Source: Calothrix sp. MO_167.B12 (GTDB lineage Bacteria; Cyanobacteriota; Cyanobacteriia; Cyanobacteriales; Nostocaceae). Taken from it: DNA of 36,250 nt. The stretch lies in the NCBI GenBank assembly GCA_030066045.1, contig JASJCJ010000036.1, positions 1 to 36,250 of the forward strand. The letters are read 5' to 3'. Of this stretch, positions 24,990-33,699 are shown in pieces; positions within the stretch are counted from its first letter, which is position 1, and each line of letters begins with the position of its first letter. Below the pieces are notes generated by a model. It made no database searches and was not told where the DNA came from. It saw nothing but the letters and a program-made list of their open reading frames with translations. The position numbers were made by a program, and so were the translations under genes.

Positions 24990-25087
24990 TTACAGCAGTT
25001 TTCATCTATTTGAACCACATCTTCATGTAGAGGTTTAGCAATGCTAAACCCCTACGGTGTGGTCTATTTACCTGAAAATCGCTGTAA
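24990..25087. mobile_element. Fold-back MITE of ~98 bp
   Basis: The ends TTACAGCAGTTTTCA (left) and, read inversely, TTACAGCGATTTTCA (right) are near-identical. Further in, ACCACA is mirrored by TGTGGT, and the centre is GGTTTAGCAATGCTAAACC. The whole folds into one long hairpin. There is no gene. Confidence 0.75.
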
Positions 25088-25130
25088 ATACATTTAAGTT
25101 ATTTTTTTAACTTTAGCCTGGGTACAATAA

Positions 25131-25574
25131 ACTAGTACAGGTCAACGTCAAAGCTAGAAAATATCATACTTTTGATTTATGACTAGTAGTCCTTTTCATT
25201 AGTTTTGATGAGTCAAACAATTGTAGTGGGAGCGTCTCGCTCCCTATTTCTAAGCAAGGAGCGAGACATTCCTACTCCTTCAAGCTTGCAAAATTAATGC
25301 GATGAACCACTAGTGGTCTGTTCCATTAATTTTGATAGTTTATTGTAGTGCGGGCATCTTGCCCGCTTGCTGATTACAGCAGGGAGCGAGACGCTTTTTG
25401 GAGGCAGGGAGCGAGACGCTCCCACTACATTTTTTACCCTTCAGAACTTATGGGACAAACCACTAGTACCGCTGCGCGGAAGTCAAAAGTCAAAAGTCAA
25501 AAGTCAAAAGTATTGTGTTCTCTGGCTTTGACGTTTTATAAATGGTTGGTTTATTTCCGCCGACTTGTACTAGT
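25131..25574. mobile_element. Nested non-autonomous repeats
   Basis: Outer inverted ends are ACTAGTACA (25131-25139) with AACGTCAAAGC (25144-25154), mirrored at 25525-25535 and 25566-25574. Inside are two adjacent elements, 25181-25317 and 25308-25468, with related ACTAGTGG ends and a TTAATTTTGA-type inner end. Each contains a hairpin doublet (25221-25277, 25343-25429). An AAAAGTC array follows at 25481-25511. No transposase gene is visible. Confidence 0.65.
25343..25429. repeat. Hairpin doublet with two stem types (REPIN-like)
   Basis: TTGTAGTGCGGGCATCTTGC and CCGC form one hairpin, then a ~15-nt spacer, then GGGAGCGAGACGCTTTTTGG, and GGGAGCGAGACGCTCCC with CACTACA at the end. It mirrors 14687-14747 in inverted order. 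Confidence 0.7.
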
Positions 25575-25758
25575 TAGTTCCTGTCTGTTTTGAAACATTT
25601 CTATTAAGCTGCAATGACTTTGAATTACAGCAAAATTTTTATTATCGGTTGTCTTATGCTGACGCGCTAAATTTATACTTTTCACCTGGATTTTCAGGTC
25701 AAGTTCTGATGATTAACTAAATATTCAACATCACAGGTACAGAAGAATCAAGAAAATT

Positions 25759-26547
25759 ATGAACTCCTTAATTAAAAAAGGCAAAAAATGGTTAAAGCTT
25801 CGCTATCAAGAAGGGATAAATTATTTTATTAATTTCATCAAACCCATTCCATCAGACCAAGTTCGTTTGCTTATATTCGGCCAAGGTAGAACCGGCAGCA
25901 CTTTATTGGAAAGTTTGCTCTGTTCAACAGGATATTTTCGCCGAAATGGAGAGTTGCTCAGTACCTCTAAAGGGGAAATTCTGTATCCTCTCCAATATAT
26001 CCGTGGTTTATCAAAGCGAAAAGCTCATGAAAATTTTATCTTCCATGTAAAAATATATCAGCTCACTCAAGATCGTAAACACCCAATCGATCCGGCTGCG
26101 TTTTTGAATGCGCTTTACGAAGATGGATGGAAAATAATTTATCTACGACGGAAAAATAAAATAAGACATGCATTATCAAATGTCGTCGCAGAACATACTG
26201 GCAATTACCATAAATTCAGTGATGATAAAGATAAACTGAACGTATTAGTAAATTGCGAGAATTTTGTTGAGAGAGTGAATCAACGGTTCCGGTTTGAGGA
26301 TGCTGAGAAGGAAGCTTTAGGGAATATCAAATATCATGAAGTCGTTTATGAAGACGATCTAGAGAAAGCTGATATGCATCAACAAACAATAGATAGAATA
26401 CTTGATTATATTTCATTGGAACATCGAGTAACCACCACCAAACATAGGAAAGTTAACACTCAATCACTGCAAGATTTAATATCGAATTATGATGAATTCA
26501 TTGACTGTTTAACAAAGCAAGAATGGCAAGGGTTTCTTGAGTATTAG
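25759..26547 (+). CDS. Sulfotransferase-family protein
   Basis: This 262-residue protein has the PAPS-binding loop LLIFGQGRTGSTLLESLL at about residues 37-54 and a later segment KIIYLRRKNKIRHALSNVV that fits the 3'-phosphate-binding strand-loop-helix. It is a second sulfotransferase in the window and differs clearly from the 14776 gene, so it is not a recent duplicate. The N-terminal 30 residues are basic and aromatic. Acceptor and pathway are unknown; surface polysaccharide is the usual type of target. The gene sits alone between two repeat-rich regions, which suggests an acquired or mobile position. Confidence 0.78.
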   Translation: MNSLIKKGKKWLKLRYQEGINYFINFIKPIPSDQVRLLIFGQGRTGSTLLESLLCSTGYFRRNGELLSTSKGEILYPLQYIRGLSKRKAHENFIFHVKIYQLTQDRKHPIDPAAFLNALYEDGWKIIYLRRKNKIRHALSNVVAEHTGNYHKFSDDKDKLNVLVNCENFVERVNQRFRFEDAEKEALGNIKYHEVVYEDDLEKADMHQQTIDRILDYISLEHRVTTTKHRKVNTQSLQDLISNYDEFIDCLTKQEWQGFLEY

Positions 26548-27210
26548 CTCTAGTCAAGCCACTATTACAGAGCATCTGCGCCTGTAACGGGAGTCCTCTT
26601 GCGACATTTGAGAGAACTATACTAGCTTGAAAAGAGTTGTTAGTTGTTAGTTGTTAGTTGATGGTTGACAGCTTAGGTGTAGGAGCCGCAATTGAGGTAT
26701 ATTGTCATGCTTGGTTGTGAGATTTTCTCATGAGGGGCAAGCTTGAAAATAGGGAGTTCGGAGTTCGTAGTTCGGAGTTCAGGAGTAGGGGCGGGGTTTC
26801 CCCGCCCAGAGTTAGGGAATTATTTTCATCTGCAGGTTGTGTACAAACGTTTATGGGAGACTAGCTTGAAAATAGTTAATCAGCGCGGAGTAGGGGCGCA
26901 TTGCGTGCGCCCTTGAAGAATTAGTCACAAAGCATTTTCAGGTCCTTGGTTGTGAAATTTTCTCGTGGGGGGCTAATTTATTTGAAAAAAGAATGGGACA
27001 GATGGGTAGGGAACATCAGCAAGATAATTGTATACACCAAAATATTGTGGATGCCGTACACTTACGAAGAATATATGTGTCGCAAACATTATTTGAATTG
27101 GTATTAGCCTCCATATTCCTTATGGGTTAATTTCTGTATATTTGAAAATGTACACTTCCAAGGTAGGTTTTTTGTATACACTGCAAAGAAGCCATTCAAG
27201 GAGAGGTTTG
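26548..27210. repeat. Repeat-rich intergenic region
   Basis: No gene is seen. It contains a TTAGTTG heptamer array (26638-26660), an AGTTCGG-type array (26755-26782), a GGGGCGGGGTTTCCCCGCCC hairpin (26787-26806) and a GGGGCGCATTGCGTGCGCCC hairpin (26893-26912). A direct repeat, CTTGGTTGTGA then ATTTTCTC and TG, occurs at about 26711 and 26945. Segments with GCTTGAAAATAG recur at about 26744 and 26866. Confidence 0.6.
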
Positions 27211-27729
27211 ATGAAAAAGGTAGCGGTATTCGGTAAGCCAGGTGGTGGTAAATCAACATTAAGTAAAAATTTATCTCAGGTTACTGGCATACCTTTGTAC
27301 CAGCTAGATAAAATAGAGTACCTCCCAGGGGGCGAGAAAGTATCTGAAGATGTTTACCAGCAAAAACACAGTGAAATTTTGAAATCTGAAAGTTGGATAA
27401 TCGATGGTTTGGGTTCCATTGCAACTTTTAGAGAGCGACTATCTGCAGCTGATACCTTGATTTATATTGATCTTCCCCTAAGAGTACATTATTGGTGGGT
27501 TACTAAGAGGCTATTTAAAAGTCCTTTTTCTCAACCAGTAGGTTGGCCAGAACGAAGTCCAATGATAAAAAGTACCTTATCAAGTTGGGTAAATCTACGA
27601 AAATCACCTAAACTATGGACACCTGAATTCAGCAAAAAGCTTGCAGAGCTTTCTGACCATAAATCGGTGTATCGTATATTATCCACCAAACAACTTAATA
27701 GCTTTATTGATCAGTTTATTGATAATTAA
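27211..27729 (+). CDS. P-loop kinase (adenylate-kinase/topology-modulation-like)
   Basis: This 172-residue protein has Walker A GKPGGGKST at residues 8-16, then IPLYQLDKIEYLPG with a likely catalytic or Mg-coordinating Asp, WIIDGLGSIATFRERLSAAD and TLIYIDLPLRVHYWWVTKRL. This order matches the small P-loop NTPases annotated as adenylate kinase-like, FlaR or topology-modulation proteins, whose substrate is mostly unknown. ATG 27211 follows AAGGAGAGG directly, so upstream in-frame ATGs are rejected. The LysE-type gene follows after 34 bp, and then the Thg1-like gene, so the three may form an operon. Confidence 0.82.
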   Translation: MKKVAVFGKPGGGKSTLSKNLSQVTGIPLYQLDKIEYLPGGEKVSEDVYQQKHSEILKSESWIIDGLGSIATFRERLSAADTLIYIDLPLRVHYWWVTKRLFKSPFSQPVGWPERSPMIKSTLSSWVNLRKSPKLWTPEFSKKLAELSDHKSVYRILSTKQLNSFIDQFIDN

Positions 27730-27763
27730 ACCGGCTGATAACAAAAGTAACAAGTAAATAGAT

Positions 27764-28384
27764 ATGACTATTTTTGATGTATCGGCACTCTTCGTAATCA
27801 TGGTAACACTAGCCATGCTCCCTAGCACAAGTGTAGCCTTAGTCGTTACTCGTTCAGCCACATTAGGCTTCTTAAATGGAGCAGCAGTCTCAATCGGAAT
27901 TGTACTGGGCGATCTAATATTCGCATTATTGGCTATATTCGGATTGACGGCTTTGTCGGGATTAATGGGAGCTTTATTCTTAGTGATTAAATATATTGCT
28001 GGGGCTTATCTTATTTGGTTTGGAGTCACTTTGCTCACAAATAGAGCTAGTACAAATCTTCATGCAAATAGTAGTAGTCCTAGTGGTGGCCTCACCACCA
28101 GTTTTTTTGCTGGGCTTTTCGTTACCCTCAGTGATGTTAAGGCTATATTATTTTATGGGAGTTTATTTCCAACATTTGTAGAGATGTCTGCATTGAGCGT
28201 GACTGATATTCTTGTAATTATTTTGGTAATATTAATTACTGTTGGAGGTGTCAAATTAATGTATGCCTTCGGAGCTAAAAAGTTGGTATCCATGTCCAAA
28301 GGACTGAAAATTGAAAAAGAAGCAAAGTTGGCAGCAGGTAGCCTCATGGTTGGGGCTGGCACCTACCTCATCGTCAAAGCTTAA
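27764..28384 (+). CDS. LysE/RhtB-family amino acid exporter
   Basis: This 206-residue protein has about six membrane helices and the LysE-family pattern: MLPSTSVALVVTRSATLGFL after TM1, AGAYLIWFGVTLL in the middle, FFAGLFVTLSDVKAILFYGS (the N/D-P-K-like region) and a C-terminal TM. The family exports amino acids or related compounds from the cytosol; the substrate is not predictable. It is 34 bp after the kinase gene and 25 bp before the Thg1-like gene, suggesting a three-gene unit. Confidence 0.88.
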   Translation: MTIFDVSALFVIMVTLAMLPSTSVALVVTRSATLGFLNGAAVSIGIVLGDLIFALLAIFGLTALSGLMGALFLVIKYIAGAYLIWFGVTLLTNRASTNLHANSSSPSGGLTTSFFAGLFVTLSDVKAILFYGSLFPTFVEMSALSVTDILVIILVILITVGGVKLMYAFGAKKLVSMSKGLKIEKEAKLAAGSLMVGAGTYLIVKA

Positions 28385-28409
28385 CAAAAGATATCTCTGA
28401 AAATGAACG

Positions 28410-29186
28410 ATGAAGTTTGAAGAGTTAGACACGAAACTCAGAGTTTTTGAGACAGCCCACGACTTATGTGTACTACCAGGGCTTTTCATAGTAGCTCGAA
28501 TTGATGGACGCAACTTTACCCGGTTGACAAAGGAGACTCACAAATTCGACACTCCCTTTGATTCTCGATTTCGAGATTACATGGTGTCTACAGTAGAGCA
28601 TTTGATGAATTGCGGATTCCGAATAGTTTACGGCTATACGCAAAGTGACGAAATATCACTCTTACTTCACCGAGATGAACAAGGTTTTGGTCGCAAGTTG
28701 CGGAAACTTAACTCTATTTTGGCAGGAGAGGCAAGCGCAAAGCTCTCACTGCTATTGGGCAGTATTGCAGTATTTGACTGTCGAATTTCCCAGCTTTCTA
28801 CATTAAATCTAGTGGTTGATTATTTTCGTTGGCGTAATGAAGATGCTCACCGGAATGCTTTGAACGCCCACTGTTATTGGACGTTACGAAAAGGAGGTGA
28901 AAACCCTGGGGCTGCTACAGAAAAGCTTGATAGACTTTCAGTGAGCGATAAAAACGAGCTGCTTTACCAGCGAGCTAACATCAACTTCAATAACTTACCT
29001 AACTGGCAGAAGCGAGGCATAGGCTTGTATTGGGAGTCATATCAAAAAGAAGGACTCAATCCTATGACAGGAGAAAAAGTCTTGGCGACGAGAAGACGTA
29101 TTAAAGTTGATATGGATCTTGCCATGAAAGATGATTACAGCAAATTCGTCAGAGAACTTGTACTTCAAGAACATCTGGATCGGTGA
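28410..29186 (+). CDS. Thg1-like protein (tRNA-His guanylyltransferase family, 3'-5' polymerase)
   Basis: This 258-residue protein carries the catalytic landmarks of Thg1-type enzymes, which add nucleotides to the 5' end of RNA in the 3'-5' direction. RIDGRNF at 30-36 gives the first metal Asp (D32), GYTQSDEISLLL gives D80 and E81, and EDAHRNALNAHCYWTL matches the H-x-N-x-L segment. The length is normal. Bacterial Thg1-like proteins (TLPs) mostly repair tRNA 5' ends. In this cyanobacterium the substrate is unknown. ATG 28410 is the only good start, since an ATG six bases earlier stops at once in another frame. Confidence 0.9.
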   Translation: MKFEELDTKLRVFETAHDLCVLPGLFIVARIDGRNFTRLTKETHKFDTPFDSRFRDYMVSTVEHLMNCGFRIVYGYTQSDEISLLLHRDEQGFGRKLRKLNSILAGEASAKLSLLLGSIAVFDCRISQLSTLNLVVDYFRWRNEDAHRNALNAHCYWTLRKGGENPGAATEKLDRLSVSDKNELLYQRANINFNNLPNWQKRGIGLYWESYQKEGLNPMTGEKVLATRRRIKVDMDLAMKDDYSKFVRELVLQEHLDR

Positions 29187-29413
29187 TTTATACTATATTG
29201 CACCATTTTCATCAGTTTCTTTGAGCGTTGTTCTATGGGAATAATATTCAGAAAAATTCTAGATATTTACCACTTTTCAGGTATTTATCCCGAAAAATTC
29301 TGTTTCATGGGCTAAATTGCTGAATGTGATATACGGAAATTTTTCCCATAATAAATAGTTAGAACTACAATTATAAGATTGATTCTTTAGGGAGCTGTAG
29401 CTAAAAACTGCTT

Positions 29414-30757
29414 ATGGCGTTTTCTGTACCAATTCAATACCGTAGCTTTTTACCACGTTTTTATCGACTAGCTTCGGTAGCAGTATTGTCCAATATGATG
29501 GTGCCCCTAGCAGGTCTATTTGATGCAGCATTCCTCGGGCATTTGGCAGATATTAACCACCTAGCTGGAGTAATTTTAGGTGGCATTTTATTTGACTATC
29601 TCTACCGAATTTTAAAATTTTTGCGAAATAGTACTAATGCATTAACAGCTAATGCGGTGGGGCAAGATGAACCCATAGCAGTATTGGTGGCATTATTGCG
29701 TTGTGGTTTGATTGCAGTGGTGATAGCTGGGGTGATTTTGTTGTTGCAATATCCCATCCATAAGTTGGGCTTCGCCATACTCTCAGGTTCTTCGGATATT
29801 GAGTTAGCGGGACTTGAGTATTTCAATTCTCGAATCTGGGGAGCACCAGCGGTATTGCTCAATTTTGTGCTGATTGGCTGGTTTCTAGGCCGTGAAATGA
29901 ATGGGGTTGTTTTTCTCATGTCGTTGATTGGTAATGGCACAAATGTGTTGTTCGATTACCTGATGATTTTGAGATGGGGCTGGGAGAGCATGGGGGCAGG
30001 GCTAGCCACAGCATTGAGTCAGTATTTAGCATTGCTGGTAGGGCTAGTGGCAATGGCACTCAGCACATCCTGGGGGCTGTTGGGACCAGCTTGGACGCAA
30101 GTGATGGACCGCCAGAGTCTGACATCAGCGGTAGCACTTAAGGGCAATATTTTGGTACGGTTTTTAGCTTTGATTTCGGTTTATGCCATCTTTACGAACT
30201 TGAGCGCATCCTTTGGCACAGAGTTGTTGGCAGAAAATGGCTTACTGTTGCAGATTGCCTTACTCAGTCAGTTTACGGTGCAGGGCGTGGGCATGACATC
30301 CCAAACCTTAATTGGCAATTTTAAGGGGCAAGGGCGCACCGATCAGATTTTACCAGTATTTCAGGTGGCTTTGGTTAACGCTTTGGCGATCGCTTTAGGT
30401 TTTGCTCTAGGAGCAGTTCTATTCCCAGATACGGTGTTTAAACTGTTGACAAACCACTCAGAGGTGTCTCAAGCAATGCAGCATTATACAGGCTGGTTAG
30501 TACCATTACTGAGTTTAACAGCAGCAGCTTTTATGCTGGAGAGCTATTTTATTGGTATTAAAGATGGGGCAACACTACGAAACGGGGCTGTGTTGGGGTT
30601 TACTGTGGGGTTTGTACCGTTGATATTGTTAGCGATGTATCAGCAGAGTGAGTATGTGCTGTGGAGTGCGTTGACAGCTTATATGGGAGTGCTTTTGGCA
30701 TTTCTAGCCTATCGGCAGATTAAGACCCACAAGCTATTGTTGCTGGGGAATAAGTGA
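29414..30757 (+). CDS. MATE-family (DinF-like) efflux transporter
   Basis: This 447-residue protein with about 12 membrane helices resembles the DinF branch of the MATE family, which exports drugs or metabolites with Na+ or H+. Family landmarks include MVPLAGLFDAAFLGHLADI (helix 1) and GREMNGVVFLMSLIGNGTNV and FDYLMILRWGWESMGAGLAT in the centre. The two six-helix halves are visible. The protein is more G/L/V-rich, and its DNA GC-richer, than the neighbours. It is transcribed alone, after a 227-bp AT-rich gap. Confidence 0.92.
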   Translation: MAFSVPIQYRSFLPRFYRLASVAVLSNMMVPLAGLFDAAFLGHLADINHLAGVILGGILFDYLYRILKFLRNSTNALTANAVGQDEPIAVLVALLRCGLIAVVIAGVILLLQYPIHKLGFAILSGSSDIELAGLEYFNSRIWGAPAVLLNFVLIGWFLGREMNGVVFLMSLIGNGTNVLFDYLMILRWGWESMGAGLATALSQYLALLVGLVAMALSTSWGLLGPAWTQVMDRQSLTSAVALKGNILVRFLALISVYAIFTNLSASFGTELLAENGLLLQIALLSQFTVQGVGMTSQTLIGNFKGQGRTDQILPVFQVALVNALAIALGFALGAVLFPDTVFKLLTNHSEVSQAMQHYTGWLVPLLSLTAAAFMLESYFIGIKDGATLRNGAVLGFTVGFVPLILLAMYQQSEYVLWSALTAYMGVLLAFLAYRQIKTHKLLLLGNK

Positions 30758-30842
30758 AACTGAATGATGTTTTCTTCTGCCACTAACTCATTTCCAATAA
30801 TGAAGTGGTAATGCAAATAAAGTCGCCAAAATAAACAAACAA

Positions 30843-31823
30843 GTGATACACAGTTACAAAACAATAGACCTTTTCGCAGGTATTGGAGGAATTCGTTTAG
30901 GATTTCAAGCTCATGGCTGTGAGAACGTTTTTTCATCCGAGTGGGATAATGCCGCACAATCTATGTATGAGGCAAATTTTGGAGAAAAGCCATTTGGAGA
31001 TATAAATCTAATTGAACCAAAAGATATTCCTGAACACGACATTTTGCTTGCGGGATTCCCCTGTCAGCCATTCAGCATTGCCGGAAAGGGACTTGGTTTT
31101 TATGATACTAGAGGAACATTATTTTTCAATATTGAATCCATTTTGAGGGCAAAAAAAACACAGGCATTTTTGCTGGAAAATGTAAAACGTCTGACTACAC
31201 ATGATAGTGGTCGAACATTAAATGTTATTTTGGAACAACTTAATAATTTAGGATACACGGTATATTATCAAGTTCTTAACTCTCTTGATTTTGGACTTCC
31301 TCAAAAGAGAGAGCGTATCTATATCGTCGGATTTAGAGATGGGATTCATTTTGATTTCCCCAGACCTTTGGGGTTTTATAAACCTTTATCAGAAATTCTT
31401 GAAAGAGACGAAGATATACCTAAAAAATACTTTCTTTCTGATGAATTGAAGCAAAAAAGACAAAATGCCGTTAAAGGGATTCCACCATTTCCTTCAATAT
31501 GGCATGAAAACATAGGTGGAAATATTTCTGCATTGCCCTATTCATGTGCCTTAAGAGCTGGTGGTAGCTATAACTATCTGGTTGTCAATGGAGTGAGAAG
31601 GCTAACAGCCAGAGAAATGTTGCGATTACAAGGATTTCCTGACGATTTTGTCATTAATATTCCCTACTCACAAGCTAGAAAAGTTGCAGGTAATTCAGTT
31701 ACTGTTCCTGTAATTAGGGCTATTGCAGGTGAAATGATCAAATCATTAAATCAAAGACAGCCAGCCAAAAAACCTGCTATACAAACAACACTATTTGATT
31801 TGTTACCCAAATCGGAGTGTTGA
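30843..31823 (+). CDS. C5-cytosine DNA methyltransferase (HaeII-like, M subunit)
   Basis: This 326-residue protein has the cytosine-C5 methyltransferase motifs in order: I, DLFAGIGGIRLGFQ at 9-22; IV, GFPCQPFS with catalytic C74; VI, LLENVKRL; VIII, DFGLPQKRERIYIVGF; and X, KVAGNSVTVPV near the C-terminus. The target-recognition part is short, as in small bacterial enzymes. It starts with GTG at 30843. It lies 1 bp before a HaeII-like restriction gene, so it probably protects RGCGCY sites, though specificity is inferred from the partner. Confidence 0.93.
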   Translation: MIHSYKTIDLFAGIGGIRLGFQAHGCENVFSSEWDNAAQSMYEANFGEKPFGDINLIEPKDIPEHDILLAGFPCQPFSIAGKGLGFYDTRGTLFFNIESILRAKKTQAFLLENVKRLTTHDSGRTLNVILEQLNNLGYTVYYQVLNSLDFGLPQKRERIYIVGFRDGIHFDFPRPLGFYKPLSEILERDEDIPKKYFLSDELKQKRQNAVKGIPPFPSIWHENIGGNISALPYSCALRAGGSYNYLVVNGVRRLTAREMLRLQGFPDDFVINIPYSQARKVAGNSVTVPVIRAIAGEMIKSLNQRQPAKKPAIQTTLFDLLPKSEC

Positions 31824-31824
31824 C

Positions 31825-32883
31825 ATGGATATTGATGAAGCAAAAAAGGCTTTAGATAAAGTCATTGATAAGGCAAGAGTGCATTTCTACAAGCCAATTC
31901 AAGTTGCTGAAATACTTTATAGGGATAGGACTAATAAAGACATTGTTTTAACTAACCTTTCCACTTATCGAACAACATCAAGAAAGTGGCGGGATATGAT
32001 TTGTCTTGAGTTTTTAGGTAGAACCAGCAGTTCTTCCGCTCGTTATCAAGATGATTTATTTAATGACAATGCTACGCCACCAAATTTACTTGCTTTACTT
32101 GGCGAAGAAAATAGAAGAAAAAACGGAATTGTTGAAGCATATATTTATCGCAAATTTGCCCAACGATTTTCAAAAATGTCATCTGGTCTAAATTACTCTG
32201 TTACGCACAGTACAACAAATTTTGATTTGAGTGAGTTTTTAAATCTTTTTTGGCATGAACCTGGTCTGAGAAGAAGTATTGATAAAATATATGAAATAGT
32301 AGTCTATTCTTTATTTTCTGCTTTAGTCGAATCGCTTGAGGTATCTATTACAGTTAGTATGAACAAAGCAAAAATAGATATTTTAAAAGAATTTGAGGAT
32401 TTTGCGGAAAAGGTGATTCAACTTTCTGTTCATCAGCCCATTATAGAAATGAAGGCAAGAATTAATAGGGTTGGTATTACCAATGCAGCAGATAGAGGAT
32501 TAGATATGTGGGCAAATTTTGGTCTTGCAATCCAAATAAAGCATTTGTCCCTAACTGAAGAATTAGCCGAAAATATTGCGTCATCTGTTTCATCAGATCG
32601 CATAGTGATTGTCTGTAAGGATGCTGAACAGAAAGTAATAATTTCTGTACTGAATCAAATTGGTTGGAAAGCAAAAATTCAAAGCATTATAACAGAGAGT
32701 GAATTAATTACATGGTATGAAAAAGCACTGCGCGGAAAATATGCAACATCTATTGGTGAGGCAGTTCTGAAAAATATTACCGATGAGATCCAAGTTGAAT
32801 TTCCAGCAGCTGATAATAGTGGCTTATCAAGCTTTATGAATAGCAGAGGTTATTTGAATCTACAAGATGAACGATGGAATTAA
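31825..32883 (+). CDS. HaeII-family type II restriction endonuclease
   Basis: This 352-residue protein resembles the HaeII family, for example in MDIDEAKKALDKVIDKARV and FYKPIQVAEILYRDRTNKD at the N-terminus and RGLDMWANFGLAIQIKHLSL in the C-terminal half. The latter contains the D and Q-x-K pattern expected of a PD-(D/E)XK core. HaeII cuts RGCGCY. The start is ATG 31825, just after the methyltransferase stop, with CGGAG upstream, so the pair is coupled. The restriction gene follows the methyltransferase, as in many type II systems. Confidence 0.85.
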   Translation: MDIDEAKKALDKVIDKARVHFYKPIQVAEILYRDRTNKDIVLTNLSTYRTTSRKWRDMICLEFLGRTSSSSARYQDDLFNDNATPPNLLALLGEENRRKNGIVEAYIYRKFAQRFSKMSSGLNYSVTHSTTNFDLSEFLNLFWHEPGLRRSIDKIYEIVVYSLFSALVESLEVSITVSMNKAKIDILKEFEDFAEKVIQLSVHQPIIEMKARINRVGITNAADRGLDMWANFGLAIQIKHLSLTEELAENIASSVSSDRIVIVCKDAEQKVIISVLNQIGWKAKIQSIITESELITWYEKALRGKYATSIGEAVLKNITDEIQVEFPAADNSGLSSFMNSRGYLNLQDERWN

Positions 32884-32965
32884 AATGCCTAAACCTAACA
32901 ATACTACTCAAGAGGGTAACTCCTCCATGCTTTATTACTGACAGTGAGATTGAACATTATGTGAG

Positions 32966-33090
32966 GCGATAAGCGGAGCTTAACGCCCTTGGCGTATCGC
33001 ACAAAAGGATTTGCTAGATACAGATAAGAAAATTTTTTAAGTTAGTATTAGCGATACGCAAAGCGTCAAGCCTTTGGCTTATCGCTTGCC
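32966..33090. repeat. Two GCGATA/TATCGC palindromes and a 45-bp paralogous segment
   Basis: Hairpins at 32966-33000 and 33051-33085 begin GCGATA and end TATCGC, in inverse orientation. Between them, 33010-33055 resembles 36060-36105, the 5' end of the last gene, with about eight mismatches in 40 bases. Confidence 0.6.
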
Positions 33091-33395
33091 TAAATATTAC
33101 ATAGGTTCATTTTTTTACTTTTCAAGTGCTTCTAGCCAAGCCTGTAAATCATCCATTCCTTGAAAATCGAGTAATGCTACACCAAGATTTTCTAGTTGTT
33201 CCAAAGACAGGGTTTCAACACGCTGGCGCACTTCTTGGGGTAATTCTCCCACCCATCGAGGTAGTTGACACAGAATGAGGGATCTTTCTCCGGCTTCCTT
33301 AATTTCCCTGTAAACTTGCGTTTCCTTGAGGGTAATTCCTAACATCTGTTCTACCTCCTTTGGCTTAATTTCTCAAACTTGTACACCATTATCAT
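33084..33395 (-). pseudogene. Truncated copy of the DUF2887/Rpn nuclease-like gene
   Basis: This is the C-terminal end of the gene at 34183-34947, copied about 1.07 kb away. The shared region starts at GCTTGCCT (33084; 34151) and runs to about 33395. Compared with the longer copy it has a 12-bp deletion (loss of four residues after EIKE) and a one-base deletion in a T-run near 33361 that breaks the frame. The open part, 33115-33345, gives 76 residues. It has no nuclease core and no plausible start, so it is a remnant. Confidence 0.8.
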
Positions 33396-33459
33396 TGCTG
33401 ATGGAGTTCATATCTCGTCTATAATTGAGGATTATTTAATAGCCTTGTGAAAGTGAAGA

Positions 33460-33699
33460 ATGCCAATTCTAACCCTAAGCAATGAGCAAGTTGTTGAACT
33501 AGTCAAACAATTGCCCGTTGAACAGCAAGTGGAGGTATTTAGATTCTTACTTCTCCAGCAGTGGGGTACGTGGGAGTCATTATCCCGCTATGGTGCTGAT
33601 AAAGCCAGACTCATTGCCCAAGAGCGGGGCTATGATTGGGATAAGATGACTGAAGAAGAACGTGAATCTTTTATTGATGACGTGGTGCATGAAGACTGA
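33460..33699 (+). CDS. Antitoxin-like small protein of a PIN toxin pair
   Basis: This 79-residue acidic protein begins MPILTLSNEQVVELVKQLP and has a helical, charged middle (PVEQQVEVFRFLLLQQWG) and an acidic C-terminal half (DWDKMTEEERESFIDDVV). Small acidic proteins of this layout precede PIN-domain toxins in cyanobacteria. Its TGA overlaps the ATG of the PIN gene (TGATG), strong evidence for translational coupling as in type II toxin-antitoxin pairs. It is intact even though the toxin is frameshifted. Confidence 0.72.
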   Translation: MPILTLSNEQVVELVKQLPVEQQVEVFRFLLLQQWGTWESLSRYGADKARLIAQERGYDWDKMTEEERESFIDDVVHED

